Assembly: GCF_027595985.1 (NCBI RefSeq)
Contig: NC_073302.1
Span: 10,976,966 to 11,040,965 of the forward strand
Source: Sorex araneus
Taxonomy: Eukaryota; Chordata; Mammalia; Eulipotyphla; Soricidae
Direction of reading: 5' to 3'
DNA length: 64,000 bases
A program made the position numbers and the translations under genes. The first letter of the stretch is position 1. The number at the start of each line of letters is the position of its first letter. This document shows, one piece after another, positions 10,375-22,467 of the stretch. The notes beneath the pieces are model-generated. The model worked only from the letters and a program-made list of their open reading frames with translations, ran no database searches and was not told the DNA's origin.

Positions 10375-11687
10375 CTCTTATCCTGTCTTTCTGCCCATTT
10401 TTCTTACTAAGTCAAGAGAGATATCACATATATACAGAACAACTGTTGAAGAATCGTACATTATATTTATCCTAATACACTAGAAAGAAATCATCACATG
10501 GCATATGTACATGAGATGCATATGCAGACTTCTTATGCACACAGAGACACAACTTTCTGTCTTATAATTCCAAACTCACTCTGATATCTTCACTCTTTGG
10601 TAGCACAAGAAGCTTCAAATCCAGTTTGCAGGTCCTCAGCTTCTGTCGTACTTAGCAAGAATTAAACACTGGGAAGAAAGCATCGTGAGCCCAAAATTTC
10701 CTGAGCTTCCTATGTCTGTCTTTGACCTCCAAACCAATAAAGTTGCCATTTTATAAATGTCATACAGGTCTAAGTCAAAGTCCCCAAACTCCTGATTATA
10801 GAAAGAAAGGTAATTACTTCAGCCCAATTAGACCCTGGGGACAAGATTGAGCAGACACTGGAGGGACTGAGCGGCTAAGGCCACCTGAGAGAGTGTCCTG
10901 GGCATCAAAGGCCCCTGAAATGGAACTGCCTTAACTGGACCCAGGAATGGCTGAGCTGTTCTCCAACACCAATGTAGCCAATGCATATGTGAGTCAGTGT
11001 GGGACTCTGCTGGACACTCCTGGTTGTCCCTAAATGAGTAAAATAACTTCTGTCAGCCTTGTTTCAGAAACTGCAATATCCACACAATGATTTCTGCCAT
11101 TATAGGTCTTTTATTACTGTTTTTCTAGATCATGTATGCTAAAGCACACCGATGCACAATATATGTCAACCTTTATAATAAATCCCACATATCACAAAAG
11201 AGATTCATAGTGGACAGTAATGGCTATTGCATCAGAATTGGCAGTGATCAAATGAAGTTTCCAATGGATTAATACATTTTTCATTTAATAATTGCCAAGA
11301 TCACTTACACTCTTCTCACAGAACAACACAACTAAGCGACACAAATATTCATTAAATCAGTCAGTACAAAAATATTTCCTTCCTATTTAATAAATATTAA
11401 CATACTTCATTAGCAGAGCTGCATTCAGACTTCTCTGAAAGAGGTTATAAGCACAAGATGCTTCTCAAGTTTTTCTTCAACACTCTTTGTTCACCTCAAC
11501 CCTCACCCCAGTTATTATGATGCATTAATCTGCCTTTCAGTGTAAAATCAGCTTCTTTATTATATCTGCCAAATAATGCATTTCCTTCTCACTGACTTCA
11601 CTCAACTTGATACCCTTTAGCTTTATCCATGTAGTGGCAATGGCATGATTTCATCCTTCGTTAGAACTTCACAAGGTTTTATTACTG
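10375..11687. other. Duplicated flank ending in old L1 remnant, no gene seen
   Basis: 10375-11580 aligns to about 23335-24240 of unit 2 with indels. From about 11580 an old minus-strand L1 remnant begins ('ttcactcaacttgatacc') and resumes after later insertions at 13381. No coding region is recognisable. Confidence 0.6.
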
Positions 11688-11855
11688 TCACTGTCATTCC
11701 GTTGCTCATCGATTTGCTCAAGCAGGCACCAGTAATGTCTCCATGGTGAGACTTGTTGTTACTGTTTTTGGAATATTGAATATGCCACGGGGAGCTTGCC
11801 AGGCTCTGCCGTGGGGTCGAGATACTCTCGGTAGCTTGCTGGGCTCTCCTATTAG
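11688..11855 (-). mobile_element. Type II SOR SINE, 5'-truncated
   Basis: The minus-strand tail (cactgtcattccgttgctca) is followed by the type II body up to 'gagtatctcg'-type sequence. The tRNA-like head is missing. Confidence 0.8.
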
Positions 11856-12929
11856 GTCATTAAGGTTATGGCAGTGATTGACATGACTATACAACACACA
11901 CAACAGATCAGCCTGGAAGGTTCCACCGCCCACTGACAGAGGCAACAGCCTCACTGTTGGGGCTGGTGAGAAGCTCAGCTTGGCTACCGTGTCTCGCCCA
12001 GGCTTCCATCCCACTGGGCTAAGCAGTGGCGCCGAGAAATCTGAGCCCAAAGTGGGAGGCAGAACATTATGCTCCGGTGCTTTTGCAGCTTTGAGTCCCA
12101 AGCCCTGGACAACTCCCGGATTTCAGAGAGTGGGAAGCTCTCGAGTCCTTGGAATGCAGGAGGGGCGGGCCGGTGAGAAAAGGCACCATTGCGAGCTTCC
12201 AGACGTGTCCGGAAACCCTTCTCCCTGACTCCCAAGGCTGCCACAGGAATTTACTAGGGGGCCAAAGATGGGGTAGGGGCAGGCAAGGAATCCAAACAAT
12301 CATTCCTCAAGAACCCAAGACCACTGTATTCCCCCATCTCAGTAGGAGCTTGAGGAAATCAGATGATTGAGCTTCTTGGCCAGGCTCCCTGCCCGGGTCT
12401 GCCCAGCGTGCAGTGCCCAGTTGGCACATACATACTCTGCACGGGTCTGGTTTTCTGGCCCGGGAGCTAATCCACATTCTGGCCAAGGGTGGGAGGGGTG
12501 GAAGGTCAGCAGCAGTAAAGGGGTCGAAACTCGGCCCCCTGAAGGCTGGCCAGGCCACGGCGCCGCCAACTCAACTCGCCCTGGCCCTGGCAGGTCTGCC
12601 TGGTGTGCAGAAGGGTCACTGCAAGCCTGACCTGACTCCAGCTGCTGTTCTCGTCTGATGTACTTTCCTGCGATGGATCAGATCATCGTCTCTCTTCTGG
12701 ATATTTCCGTGGAGAACGAAGACAGGGAGCAGCTTGCAGCCTCAAATCCTCTTCCAGGCCAGGTGCCTTAATCTAGCGCCATGACCCAACCGCCTCCGCC
12801 TGGCAGGGAAGACTGGCTCTTGCTGGGGGGAGAGGGAGGGAGAACACCTCGCAGGGTGTTGAGGGTACCCCTGGCCCCCACTGGGAGAGGCTGGGAGGAA
12901 TGGCATACCTACACAGTCACATGGTCCTT
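11856..12929. other. GC-rich unclassified segment with several CpGs
   Basis: About 1 kb of markedly GC-richer sequence inserted in AT-rich DNA. It lies between a truncated type II SINE and an L1 3'UTR tail that reads plus. Overlapping short frames exist on both strands, but none has a domain I recognise. By analogy with families A and C it may be the GC-rich head of another L1-tailed composite (11856-13380). A retrocopy or a small CpG island are alternatives. Confidence 0.4.
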
Positions 12930-13174
12930 ATGCGGATAATTACTTTGGTACCATAGTATGAAACTAATATCCAAGGACAAAAAAAGAGGGGCAAGAGGGC
13001 TTGTCCATGATTGGAAGATTGTGGTGGATGGAGGGGGTGTGTGTGAGTTAGGATAGAGAAGGGACTACTATGACAATAACAGTTGGAAATAATGATTCTG
13101 GACAAGAACTGAGTGATGCAAGGAGGTAAAGGAAACCTTTCAATACCTTCATTGCAAACCATAATGCCCAAAAT

Positions 13175-13209
<35 letters not shown>

Positions 13210-13380
13210 AGAGAATTCCTCTCATAGAGAAAGGCAGGGGGAGGTGCAGGAGGAAAACTGGGGACATTCATGGTGGGAAATGTACACTGGTGAAGGGATG
13301 GTTGTTGGAGCATTATATGACTGAAACTCAATCAAACAGCATTGTAACTGTGGATCTCATGGTGATTCAATTAAAAAAAA
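12930..13380 (+). mobile_element. L1 3'UTR tail with (GA)n tract
   Basis: Plus-strand L1 3'UTR: 'acaagaactgagtg', 'ttgcaaaccataatgccc', a (GA)n run at 13175-13207, the G-rich tract, then 'tctcatggtgattcaatt' and an A-run at 13371. Confidence 0.8.
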
Positions 13381-14597
13381 GATTCTATCATGTTAATATC
13401 TCACAGCTTCTTGATTCACTCATGTCTTGTTGGAATTTGGGTTGTTTCCAAATCTTGACTATTGTACTGAATATTAAAACGAATACAGGTGTGCATATAT
13501 CCTTTTGAATTAATGTTTTAATATTTCTTCAAGGAGAATAGATATCAAGAACTATATTGCTGTGTTATATGGGAGCTATATTCTTACTCTATAAAAAGAA
13601 ATTTCCATATTTCTTTCCATAGAGATTGAACCAGGCAACATTTCCACCAACAGTGAATGAGGCTCTTCTTTTCACCACGTCCCTCTAGTCATTCATTTTA
13701 TAGTGGAAAAAATTTATAATATGATGTGGTCTCTTTTGTCTTTATCTGCTTATTTTTTAAAAAATTATTTTTAAAAACTTTTTGCACATTTGAAAAACTA
13801 AAGCACTGTGATACAAAGATTCATAGTTGAATTTTAGGCATACCGTATTGCAGTACCAAACCCACTACCAATCTTCCCAGGTTCCCCCCCATAATGCCCC
13901 TTCCTCCCTGCTCTCTTGGCATGCACATTTCTAAGTTTGATTGTTAAAGTTTGGGTCTCTTGATTGCAGTGTTGCTGACTCAATGGCTTTGATATTTAGC
14001 TCTAACATTTCTTAACATCACCTTTGGACTTGACTCCCCTGACCTGGCCCCCTTTGCTTCTCATCTTTCTCTTCTCCCCGCCCCCCTGTTTCCTGGCTAT
14101 TTGTCTTTCCTTTTTCTTCTCTATACTCTGGGTTGTTCAGGGCATCTACTGTTAAACCATTGCGTTCCTTCCTCCAGTTATTCTAGGTACCACATATGAG
14201 TAATATCATCCTGTGTTTATTCTTCTACTTCTGGCTTACTTCATTTAACATGATTTCTTCCAGTTCCGTTCATTTTGCATCAAGCTGCATGATTTTATCA
14301 TCCATAACATCTGGTAGTATTCCATTGTGTCTATATGTCACATATTCATGATACATTTATCTGTCACTGGACATCTAGGTTGATTCTAAATCTTAGCTAT
14401 GATATCGAGTGCTGCAGTGGATAGTGCACATACATTCTTTGGAATGATGTTTTTCTGTGCAGGGGACTGATACCCCAAAGTGGAATAACTTGGTCATAAG
14501 GCAGCTCACTTCTAAGTTTACTGAGAACACTCTATACAGTTTTCCAGAGTGGATGGACCAGATAACATTCTCACTATCACTGAATGAGGGTTTTTTT
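13381..14597 (-). repeat. Old L1 remnants interrupted by a separate L1 3' tail
   Basis: 13381-13740 and 14150-14597 read on the minus strand as old mammalian L1 ORF2/3' sequence ('gggttgtttccaaatcttg', 'ttacttcatttaacatgatt'). 13745-14150 looks like a separate L1 3'UTR tail on the minus strand. All are heavily decayed. Confidence 0.6.
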
Positions 14598-14790
14598 CCC
14601 TTAATTTTTTTTTTGGTTTTTGGGTCACACCAGGTGATGCACAGGGATTACTCCTGGCTTATGCACTCAGGAATTACTCCTCGAGGTGCTTGGGGGAACA
14701 TATGGGATGCTGGGAATCGAACCCGGGTCGGCCATGTGCAAGGCAAACGCCCTACCAGCTGTGCTTTTGCTCCAGCCCCCTTAATTTTTT
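14598..14790 (-). mobile_element. Type I SOR SINE with TSD
   Basis: Minus-strand type I element (14611-14777) with an intact B box. Direct repeats CCCTTAATTTTTT lie at 14598-14610 and 14778-14790. Confidence 0.9.
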
Positions 14791-14797
14791 GGTTTCC

Positions 14798-15090
14798 AAT
14801 ATTTCCTTTTTTAAATTTTTCCATCCTGGAGTGATACCACAGTGGGTAGCGCATTTGCCTTGCATGCGGCTGACCTTTGGTTCGATTCCTCCATCCCTCT
14901 TGGAGAGCCTGGCAAGCTACTGAGAGTATCCCGCCCGCACAGCAGAGCCTGGCAAGCTACCGTGGTGTATTTGATATGCCAAGAACAGTAACATCAAGTC
15001 TCACAATAAAGATGTGACTGCTGCCCGCTCGAGCAAATTGATGAACAATGGGAGGACAGTGATACATACAGTGCTAATATTTCCTTTTTT
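14798..15090 (+). mobile_element. Type II SOR SINE with probable TSD
   Basis: Plus-strand type II element (about 14821-15075) from head to RTE-like tail. The flanks AATATTTCCTTTTTT at 14798-14812 and 15076-15090 are the likely target duplication. Confidence 0.85.
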
Positions 15091-16260
15091 TAATTGAATC
15101 AACATGAGAGACAGAATAACAAAGCTGCTCGTAGAGGGGTTTCAGTCATACATTGTTCCAACACCCATCCCACCCCCAATGTACATTTCCCAACACCAAT
15201 GTCCCCAGTTTCTCTCCCGTCACCCTCCACTCAACCTGTCTCTATGGCAGGCACTTTTCATCCTTTTCATCTCTCTCTTTCTCTCTCTCTCTCTCTAATT
15301 TTGGGCATTACGTTTTGCAATACAGATACTGAGAGGTTATCATGTTTGTTCCTTTACCTATTTTCACATAGTTCTTATTCAGAGTGATCATTTCCAACTA
15401 TTTTTGTCATAGTGATCCCATCTCTATCACAACTGCCTTCTCCCTCAGCACTTGACGCAGGCTTCGAACCATGGACCAATCCTCCTGGCCCTTGTTTCTA
15501 CTGTTCTTGTATATTAGTCTTATATTGTGTTTTAAAAATATGGCACGTCCTTTTCCCACCACATCTCCCCAATAGAGATTGTTCCCAGTACTTTTGATAT
15601 GTGTCATTCTCACTGGTGTAAGGTGACATCTCATTATTGTCTTGATTTTAAGTTCCCTAATAATAAGTGATGATGAGCATTTCTTTATGTGCCTGTTGGG
15701 CATCTGTTGGTCTGTTCATTTTCAATCCACATTTTTGATGGGGCTTTTAAGGGTTATTTTTGTTGTTGTTCTTGATTTTTGTGAGTACACTATACATCTT
15801 AGATATCAACCCTTAACTGATGTGTTGAGTAGAAATATTTTCTCTCGCTTAGCCATTGTTTTGTTTTAGCCCATGTTTTTTTTCTGTTATGCAAAAACTT
15901 GTAAGATTGATGTAGTCCCATTTGTTTAGTTTTGATTCTCTAGCCTTTGCCAGTAGCATCATATCATTAAAGAATCTCTTGAAGTGTATGTCTTGGAGCA
16001 CTCCAGCCTATATTTTCTTTAGTATACTTTGTAGATTCAGATGTGATCTCAAAGTCTTGGATCCACTTTGAGTTAACTTTTACATTAAGGTGTGAAATAT
16101 GGATCCAACTTCAATTTCTTACATGTGGTTATTCAATTCTCCCAACAGCATTTGTTGAATAGACTTTCTTTATTTCATTTCACGCTCTCAGCTCCTTTGT
16201 TAGCTATAGATATGGGGGGTTGCCATTGAATATTCTATTCTGAACCATTGGTCAGAGAGT
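15085..16260 (-). repeat. L1 3'UTR tail and older L1 ORF2 remnant
   Basis: 15085-15530 is a minus-strand shrew L1 3'UTR containing a (CT)n tract at 15275-15297. 15530-16260 is old L1 ORF2 on the minus strand ('gtgacatctcattattgtc', 'cccatttgtttagtttt'). 16261-16390 has no recognisable feature. Confidence 0.7.
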
Positions 16261-16439
16261 CATTCTTTATTTTATACTATGCCGGGAGACATAGAGCCCC
16301 GCCAGCCCTTTCTACTTTTGGGAACACACACAATCATTCACTTTGTAGATCTTTCACTTTTCATCTTTTACCTTTCACTGAATTATAATTGTCTATAGAA
16401 CTGTTTTTTTGTTTATTGTAAGGAGCCTAGAGCTTGCCT

Positions 16440-16640
16440 TTTTTCCTCTCTTTTTCTTACTCTCTCCCTCGCTCTCTTTGGTTTTGGCACACCCAACTAT
16501 GGTAAACACTTACTCCTGACTCTGTGCTTTGGGTAATTCCAGGTAGTGCTTGGGCTATTGTAGTCTGGCTGGGAATCAAACCCAGGTCAGATGCATGCAA
16601 AGCAAGCTCCCCACTCACTGTAACATTGCTCTGGACAATG
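16440..16640 (-). mobile_element. Old SOR-type SINE, shared with unit 1
   Basis: Minus-strand SINE remnant ('cttactcctgactctgtgc', 'gggaatcaaacccaggtca'). It matches 1785-1950. Confidence 0.65.
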
Positions 16641-16689
16641 AGAAACAGTTTTAAAATTGCAGTGTTTGGTTATTGTTGTGATCTTAGGA

Positions 16690-18043
16690 GCTCCTTTAGC
16701 TATATAAGTGTTGTTAAAGTGTCATAAGTATGTAATTTTTCAATTACATACTTCTTTCACTCTAGACTACATTGTATCTTTATATTAGTTACTAGTGCAT
16801 ATGGTGTCATTACACAGTTTTGTCCCTCATATATACCTCAAAAATTTGTCTTCATTCATTCTTGCAGGTAAGTTAGTTTCTGTACAGCTCAGAGTGGCCT
16901 TGCTAAATTATCGCTAAATTATGACCATAGTCTAAATTATCACTCACACTTGTGCCAACTTGCATTCTTTGGAGTGATGGATTTGGAGAGGGTATCCCTG
17001 TTAATATTTGATAGTGATGCAAGAGACAGAACTTTTGTTTAAATGACTCAGAAAGAAAGCGAAACTGGAAATTATTAGAAAGTAGAGAAAAACAATCAAG
17101 TGGATAAATGGAAACATTTGTCACCACGACAATGGGACTCATTTTTTTAATCTATATATAAATGATATAAAGACCATAATTTATATCTCTACATGGTTAT
17201 GCATGAATATACTCATATATGTGTCTACATTTTGTGTACATTATTTCTATTTCTTATATACAAAATTACAATGTCTATTGTAAAATACAAAATTTCCATT
17301 ATCTATGTAATTTACATATATATGAAGTTATTTCATAATAACCTTTCAATCAGAAAGTTATGGGTTCTTTTAATTCCTTCCTAATTCATCTTTATACTGT
17401 TGTGTCAGAGCATAAAGAAAGTGCATAAACCTAAAGGCATATCATGTTCAATATCTAGACAAGTAATGCAGGCATTAAACAGTCACCTGGGTCAAGACAG
17501 AAAACATTTCTGACACCCCCTCAGAATTAATTTTGAAGAAGTACCTGGAATACTATAGAGAACGAAAGTTTTCAAATTCGCATCATAAAACTTATTAAAT
17601 AAAAAATAAATTTATTTAAAACTGTACAATTATTGTAGGGACTATTTCCAGTTTTGGGGAGCTGGGAAATCCCAGTTATTCTTGGGTGGGGATGAACTGA
17701 TACAAGAGTCACCTGACAGCGATGTACAGATCCTGAGGAAGGGTATGAATCCATACTTAAGAGGAAATGAAAAGTAAACATTAAAAATTTATCATGGGAA
17801 TGTCAAAATAAAAAAGAATTGGAAACATGATTTTCGTAAGCTTTTTTTCCTTTAACATTCTGCTTACTGGTCAGTTTGGTTAATAAAACCTGTTTTATCT
17901 CGCAGGGTGGGACATAAGAATACCAACCTCTCTGAGATATGTGTGTGTGTAAACAGGTTTATCTGAGCTCTCAGAACATCAATTCTCGTATAATAGCTTC
18001 TTTATTTATTTGTATATATAAGTATATATATTTGTTATCCCAT
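16690..18043. other. Duplicated 3' flank of OR gene 2, no gene seen
   Basis: AT-rich sequence aligned piecewise to 3867-6623 of unit 1. It is free of the SINE pair, the type I SINE and the L1 tail found there, and so shows the pre-insertion state. Confidence 0.65.
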
Positions 18044-18997
18044 TCATCCTAAGTTATTTGACTTGCAGAACGTCACCTTATTAGCAAACAACTTTAGTGC
18101 TTGTTTTATATCTCTGTTTCTCAGGCTGTAGATGAAAGGGTTCAGCATGGGGGTGATTATCATATACATCACAGAAGCAGCTATTTCTTTAGCACCGGAC
18201 ATGGTTGGTGAGGAGAAAAAGTACACTTCTGCAATGGTTCCATAGAATAAAGCCACAACGAGGAGATGGGAACCACAGGTAGAAAGGACTTTGAAGAATT
18301 TCTTAGCAGAAGGATTTTTCAGGACAGTGGCCCATATGCAGATATATGACCCCATAATAAAAGTGAATGGAATAATTACAACCATTCCTCCCTCAATGAA
18401 TATGACCAGATTATTGAGTGAAGTGTCTGAACAGCTTAGCTCCAGTAATGCAGTGAGTTCACAGAAGAAGTGCGGGATGGTGATGTCACCACAGAAGGAC
18501 ACTTGGGTCGAGAGCAGGGTGTGCATCAGTGCATGTGAGAGACTGTAGATCCAGGACCAAGCTACTAACAAGATACACCGTTCTTGCCTCATGATCATGG
18601 TGTAGTGGAGTGGCTGACAGATGGCTACATACCTGTCATAGGCCATCGCTGCAAGAAGGAAATTGTCAGTACAAGTAAAAAATAGTAAAAAATATACCTG
18701 AGAAATGCACCCTGAATAGGGGATGGACTTGTGATTACTCTGCATGTCCACCAACATCTTGGGAACTGTAACAGATGATAAACACACGTCGTTGAAGGCC
18801 AAGATGCTGAGGAAGAAGTACATGGGGGTGTGGAGACGAGAGTCTATCCTGATGAGCAGGATGATGAGCAGGTTCCCCAGTACGGTGGTCAGGTATATGA
18901 CCAGGAAGAGCGTCAAGAACCAGCCCTGTTGTTCTGGTGGAATAGGGAGACCCTGGAGGAGGAATTCAGAAACTATGGTCTCATTATGTCTCTTCAT
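18044..18997 (-). CDS. Olfactory receptor, family 1 subfamily J-like (tandem copy 2)
   Basis: A 317-residue odorant receptor, paralogue of 7577-6624, with the same motifs and numbering: NET at 5-7, [10 protein letters not shown] at 55-64, C97, [10 protein letters not shown] at 118-127, C179, KVLSTCGSH at 236-244 and [14 protein letters not shown] at 283-296. No frameshift or stop is present. The start at 18997 is the first ATG. The longer open frame begins with TTG at 19024 and crosses the splice acceptor at 19014-19015. Most of TM4 (142-165) is replaced relative to copy 1, where 14 of 24 residues differ, including W149 against M149 and H160 against A160-type changes in the putative ligand-facing region. 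Elsewhere the two are about 91% identical. It is probably functional; expression cannot be read from sequence. Confidence 0.95.
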   Translation of the reverse strand: MKRHNETIVSEFLLQGLPIPPEQQGWFLTLFLVIYLTTVLGNLLIILLIRIDSRLHTPMYFFLSILAFNDVCLSSVTVPKMLVDMQSNHKSIPYSGCISQVYFLLFFTCTDNFLLAAMAYDRYVAICQPLHYTMIMRQERCILLVAWSWIYSLSHALMHTLLSTQVSFCGDITIPHFFCELTALLELSCSDTSLNNLVIFIEGGMVVIIPFTFIMGSYICIWATVLKNPSAKKFFKVLSTCGSHLLVVALFYGTIAEVYFFSSPTMSGAKEIAASVMYMIITPMLNPFIYSLRNRDIKQALKLFANKVTFCKSNNLG

Positions 18998-19013
18998 GAT
19001 GCTCTTCTTTTTC

Positions 19014-19015
19014 CT
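19014..19015 (-). promoter_or_regulatory. Splice acceptor before the OR gene 2 coding exon
   Basis: A pyrimidine tract ending 'gactcccag', 16 bases before the ATG, identical in arrangement to OR genes 1 and 4. Confidence 0.7.
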
Positions 19016-19202
19016 GGGAGTCAAAAAGAAGGAAATGTTCAGAACCTAAATAGCCATATTATAGCAACATAATATTTTTATGAAAGTGTTGTTTTTTTTA
19101 ACTAGTCTTTGTTCACAATTTGCATGTATGTATTCATGAATCACCACGTATCATTCAGGTTCTAAAAATACATAACATTTTCACAATTTATAAGGTACTT
19201 TT

Positions 19203-20140
19203 CTTCACAGTATCACTGTCATCCCATTGTTCATCTATTTACTCGAGCTGGCACCAGTAACGTCTCTATTTCTCTCAGCCCTGAGATTTTAGCAGCCTCT
19301 CCTTACTCGCCTTTCCCAATGATTGGAGACTCTCTCAGGGTCAGGGGAATGAGACCTATTATTACTGTTTTTGGCATATTGAATACACCACTGGTAGCTT
19401 GCCAGACTCTGTCCATGCGGGCGTGATACACTTGGTAGCTTTTGGGCTCTCCAAGAGGTATGTATATAACTGTTACTGTATTTGGGATATGAATATGGCA
19501 TAATATGAATATGAATATGAATATAAAAACACTTCCGGGAGCTTGGTTTTAGAGTCTGTGGATGTTGGCTGTTGATGGGATTACACGATTCTGGGGGCAG
19601 TTTCTGGTGTGACTACCTAGCTACTGGAAAATGGGGAATCTGAGTGGAAGAGGCCCAGTCCCGGTCCGAGGAGCCTTGGAGATCTCAGCCCTGGGTCCCG
19701 CACACCTGGGTTCTTCTGCTGGTTTCTTCATGCGTGAGGCTCATCTGAGCGTGTGGAGAGTGGCCTTGAGCATGGCTGTGGCTGCAGTTCAACTGCAGAA
19801 GCTCCGCTTGGGGAGTGGAGGGAAACTCAATCTGCCCTCTCTCAGGGGCTCCAGTGAAGACAGCCATGTGCCAGGGCAAGAGACTGTGTCATTCTCTTCC
19901 AAGAGCTTGTTTTTATAGTCTCTGGACATTGGCCATTGATGGGATTACATGGCACTGGGGGAACTTTCTTTGTGTGACTACCTAGCTACTGGAAAATGGG
20001 GAATCTGAGTGGAAGAGACACAGTCCCGATCTGAGCAGCCTTGGAGATCTCTGCTGGTTGATTCATGCCTTTGGCTCCTCTGAACGTGTGGAGAGTGGCC
20101 TTGAGCATGGCCGTTGCTGGGTTCCAGAGGTCTTCAACTG
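19203..20140 (-). mobile_element. Composite element, family C (GC-rich tandem head plus type III SINE tail)
   Basis: On the minus strand the element begins with two tandem copies of a head of about 360 bp (about 19905-20140 and 19545-19905). Both contain 'ctactggaaaatggggaatc' and 'ttgagcatggc' words. It ends in a type III SINE tail (19203-19505), which has the RTE-like C-terminal codons, the (CACTGT)-type end and an internal segment of about 100 bp ('gattttagcagcctctcctt') absent from type II. Pieces of the same head adjoin type III tails at 51790-51845 and 54335-54460. I did not find a clear TSD. Confidence 0.65.
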
Positions 20141-20684
20141 CCGAGGCAGTTAATATCTTTAATAGTAAGATATTTTTCTTAATCTGGAAAAATACTTGGA
20201 ATAAAAGCTTAATTCATGCTCTGTACAAAGCCCTATACAAAGTGCTATACACAAGAGTAAACAAGCAATGCAAAGTCTCAGTGTTAAAGGAGTGTGCAAA
20301 ATTATAATATCTAAGTGTGCAAAGTTGCATTGCTGCTACAGATAGTGGTGAAAGGAATGACAAAGTTCCTTTGTCACACAGTTCACAAAGACAGACCAGA
20401 ATCTGTCTCTTAATTTCAGCACACTAGCACTCCTACTCTTCATTTTTAGCATGTCATGACATGCTAAATGACATCATTCTAACATAGTTGAAGGAGGGAA
20501 TATTTGCTTTCCTTTGTATTCAAGATAAATAGCAGGATGACAAGTATTTCTTAGAGACTGAACTGCTCAGGGTCACTGGTTGTATCTTTCGGTGTTCCCT
20601 GAGGTGGATTGTGACTGATTATGTGAAGAGACACCACAATAAAATAATTAACTATAAAAAACAGAGAACCTTGATTTTCATAGT
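20141..20684. other. Duplicated 5' flank of OR gene 2, no gene seen
   Basis: Aligns to about 7740-8520 of unit 1, with a deletion relative to that unit. No coding region or distinct repeat is visible. Confidence 0.6.
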
Positions 20685-21444
20685 ATTTAACTTTTTTTAA
20701 AAAATTATTGATTCATCGTGAAGTATAGTTACAAGCTTTCATGTCTGAATTACAATCACACAATGATCAAACACCCATCCATCCATGAGTGCACGTTCCC
20801 CATCACCAATATCCTGGGTATACCCCCCCTTCTCACTCTCCCCCTGCTTCCATGGCAGACAATATTCCCCATACTTCTCTCGACTTTAGTCATTATGATT
20901 TGCAATGCAGATACTGAGAGGTTATCATGTCTGGTCCTTTATCTACTTCTGGCACATATCTCCCATCCCCCCCATCTTCCAACCATCATTTTCTTAGTGA
21001 TCCCTTCTCTATTCCATTTGTCCTCTTCCTGCCCGCTCATGAGGTAGGCTTCCAAATATGGAGCAATCTTCCTACCCTACTGTCCCTGGGTGTTGGTCTC
21101 GTGTTATGTTATTTTATACTCCACAAATGAGTGCAGTTCTACTACATCTGTCCCTCTTTCTGACTCCTTTCACATAGCATGATACTCTTTATGTCTATCC
21201 ATTTATAAGTAAATTTCATGACTTCATCTCACCTAACAGGGGCATAGTGTTACACTGTGTAAATGTACCAAAGTTTCTTTAACCAGTTTTCTGCTCTCGG
21301 GCACTTGAGTTGTTTCCAGATTTTGGCTATTGTGAATAGTGCTGCAATGAACATATAGGTACAGATTTCATTTCTACTGTGCTTTTTTACAGCCTTGGGA
21401 TATATTCCCAGAAGTGGTATTGAGGGGATCAGGATTTAACTTTT
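20685..21444 (-). mobile_element. L1 insertion with TSD, filled site relative to unit 1
   Basis: Minus-strand 5'-truncated L1 (20696-21433): the 3'UTR, then the end of ORF2 ('tgggatatattcccagaag'). Direct repeats ATTTAACTTTT lie at 20685-20695 and 21434-21444. Unit 1 shows the uninterrupted site near 8530-8542. Confidence 0.85.
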
Positions 21445-22467
21445 GATATTTGTAGTCCTTCACCCAGGAAAAGAGGAACAGACCATGTTCACACAGAGTG
21501 AGATACCTGTTTAGACAGGCTTATTTCATAAACCTTCTATAAGTATTCTAGAATTTGGAAATTTATGATCCTTGAAGGTTTATGACAAAAACATTTAATT
21601 TGAGGAAGGATGATATTAATCCCTCTTCTAACTCAACACTGATTATTTTCCAGACACAGGCTGAATGATTAGTGAATACTTTTGAATTTAGCATCTCAAT
21701 ACAGCCTGTGATCGAGACTAAGTCATCCTTTCTCTACCAGTGGAAACTGAACATAAGAGATAAACATAGCATGTCCATAATGTGGATTAGACCATTTCTG
21801 ACCCATTGAGAAACTGGAATCAAAGGAACAAATGGCATACTTACCTAGAGTAACAAATGCTCCCGATCCTGCCTGCTCAATGCAGTAATGTGGCCATCAT
21901 TAACGGACGCCTAAGTGTCTGTGGGGATAAAGATGGGTCCCATTTACTCACATACCATAAGAGAAATACTTTATTTATCAAACATCATTAATAACTAATA
22001 AAAGCAGAAAGCTGGGATGGTTTGCAGAGATAACATAGAGACATAAAAAAAGAAAAGCAAATATTACACATCACCGCATCACTGAGTTAGGATTTCAAAA
22101 CACCCCCATGCTGACCATGGGGAAACTCAGGAAATTTCTCCTTCTTGCTAGTGACCATATATATGTCTCTTCAGATTCAACAATCTCATGACTTAGTTTT
22201 GATACCTGTTTACAAGTTGAGAATATGGAAGAGATCAAACAAGGGCAGGCTACATATTTGGTATGAGGGTCCCAATCACACTCAGAGGGCTCTACACTGC
22301 TTTCTGGGACTCTCCTGATGCTGTGTTCACTTGTCGTAGAGAAAAGAATCTTTCAGTCACATGTAGTTTTAGTTATAACTTTTTAGATCTTGCCTTTTCG
22401 CCCAGTCAGTCTCTCTCTGTTTTTAAAAACTTGTTCTTGAGTATTTATCTCATGCTATGTTTATTTT
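21445..22467. other. Duplicated 5' flank of OR gene 2 continued, no gene seen
   Basis: Aligns to about 8550-9520 of unit 1. No gene or separate repeat is recognised. Confidence 0.6.

Larger units (their letters stand above)
1735..11600. repeat. Segmental duplication, unit 1 (carries OR gene 1)
   Basis: Unique-looking sequence here recurs in the same order and orientation at about 16390-24250. Matching anchors include 1742 with 16397, 4275 with 16975, the OR genes (6624 with 18044), 7790 with 20215, 8270 with 20400, 10560 with 23480 and 11510 with 24180. Spacing changes because each unit later gained different retrotransposons. The left edge is no further left than about 1735; the right edge is near 11600, where both copies run into old L1. 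Confidence 0.85.

Noticed and set aside
11980-12658. Overlapping short GC-rich ORFs as genes
   Set aside because: Open on both strands because of GC content; no domain, no splice or start context.
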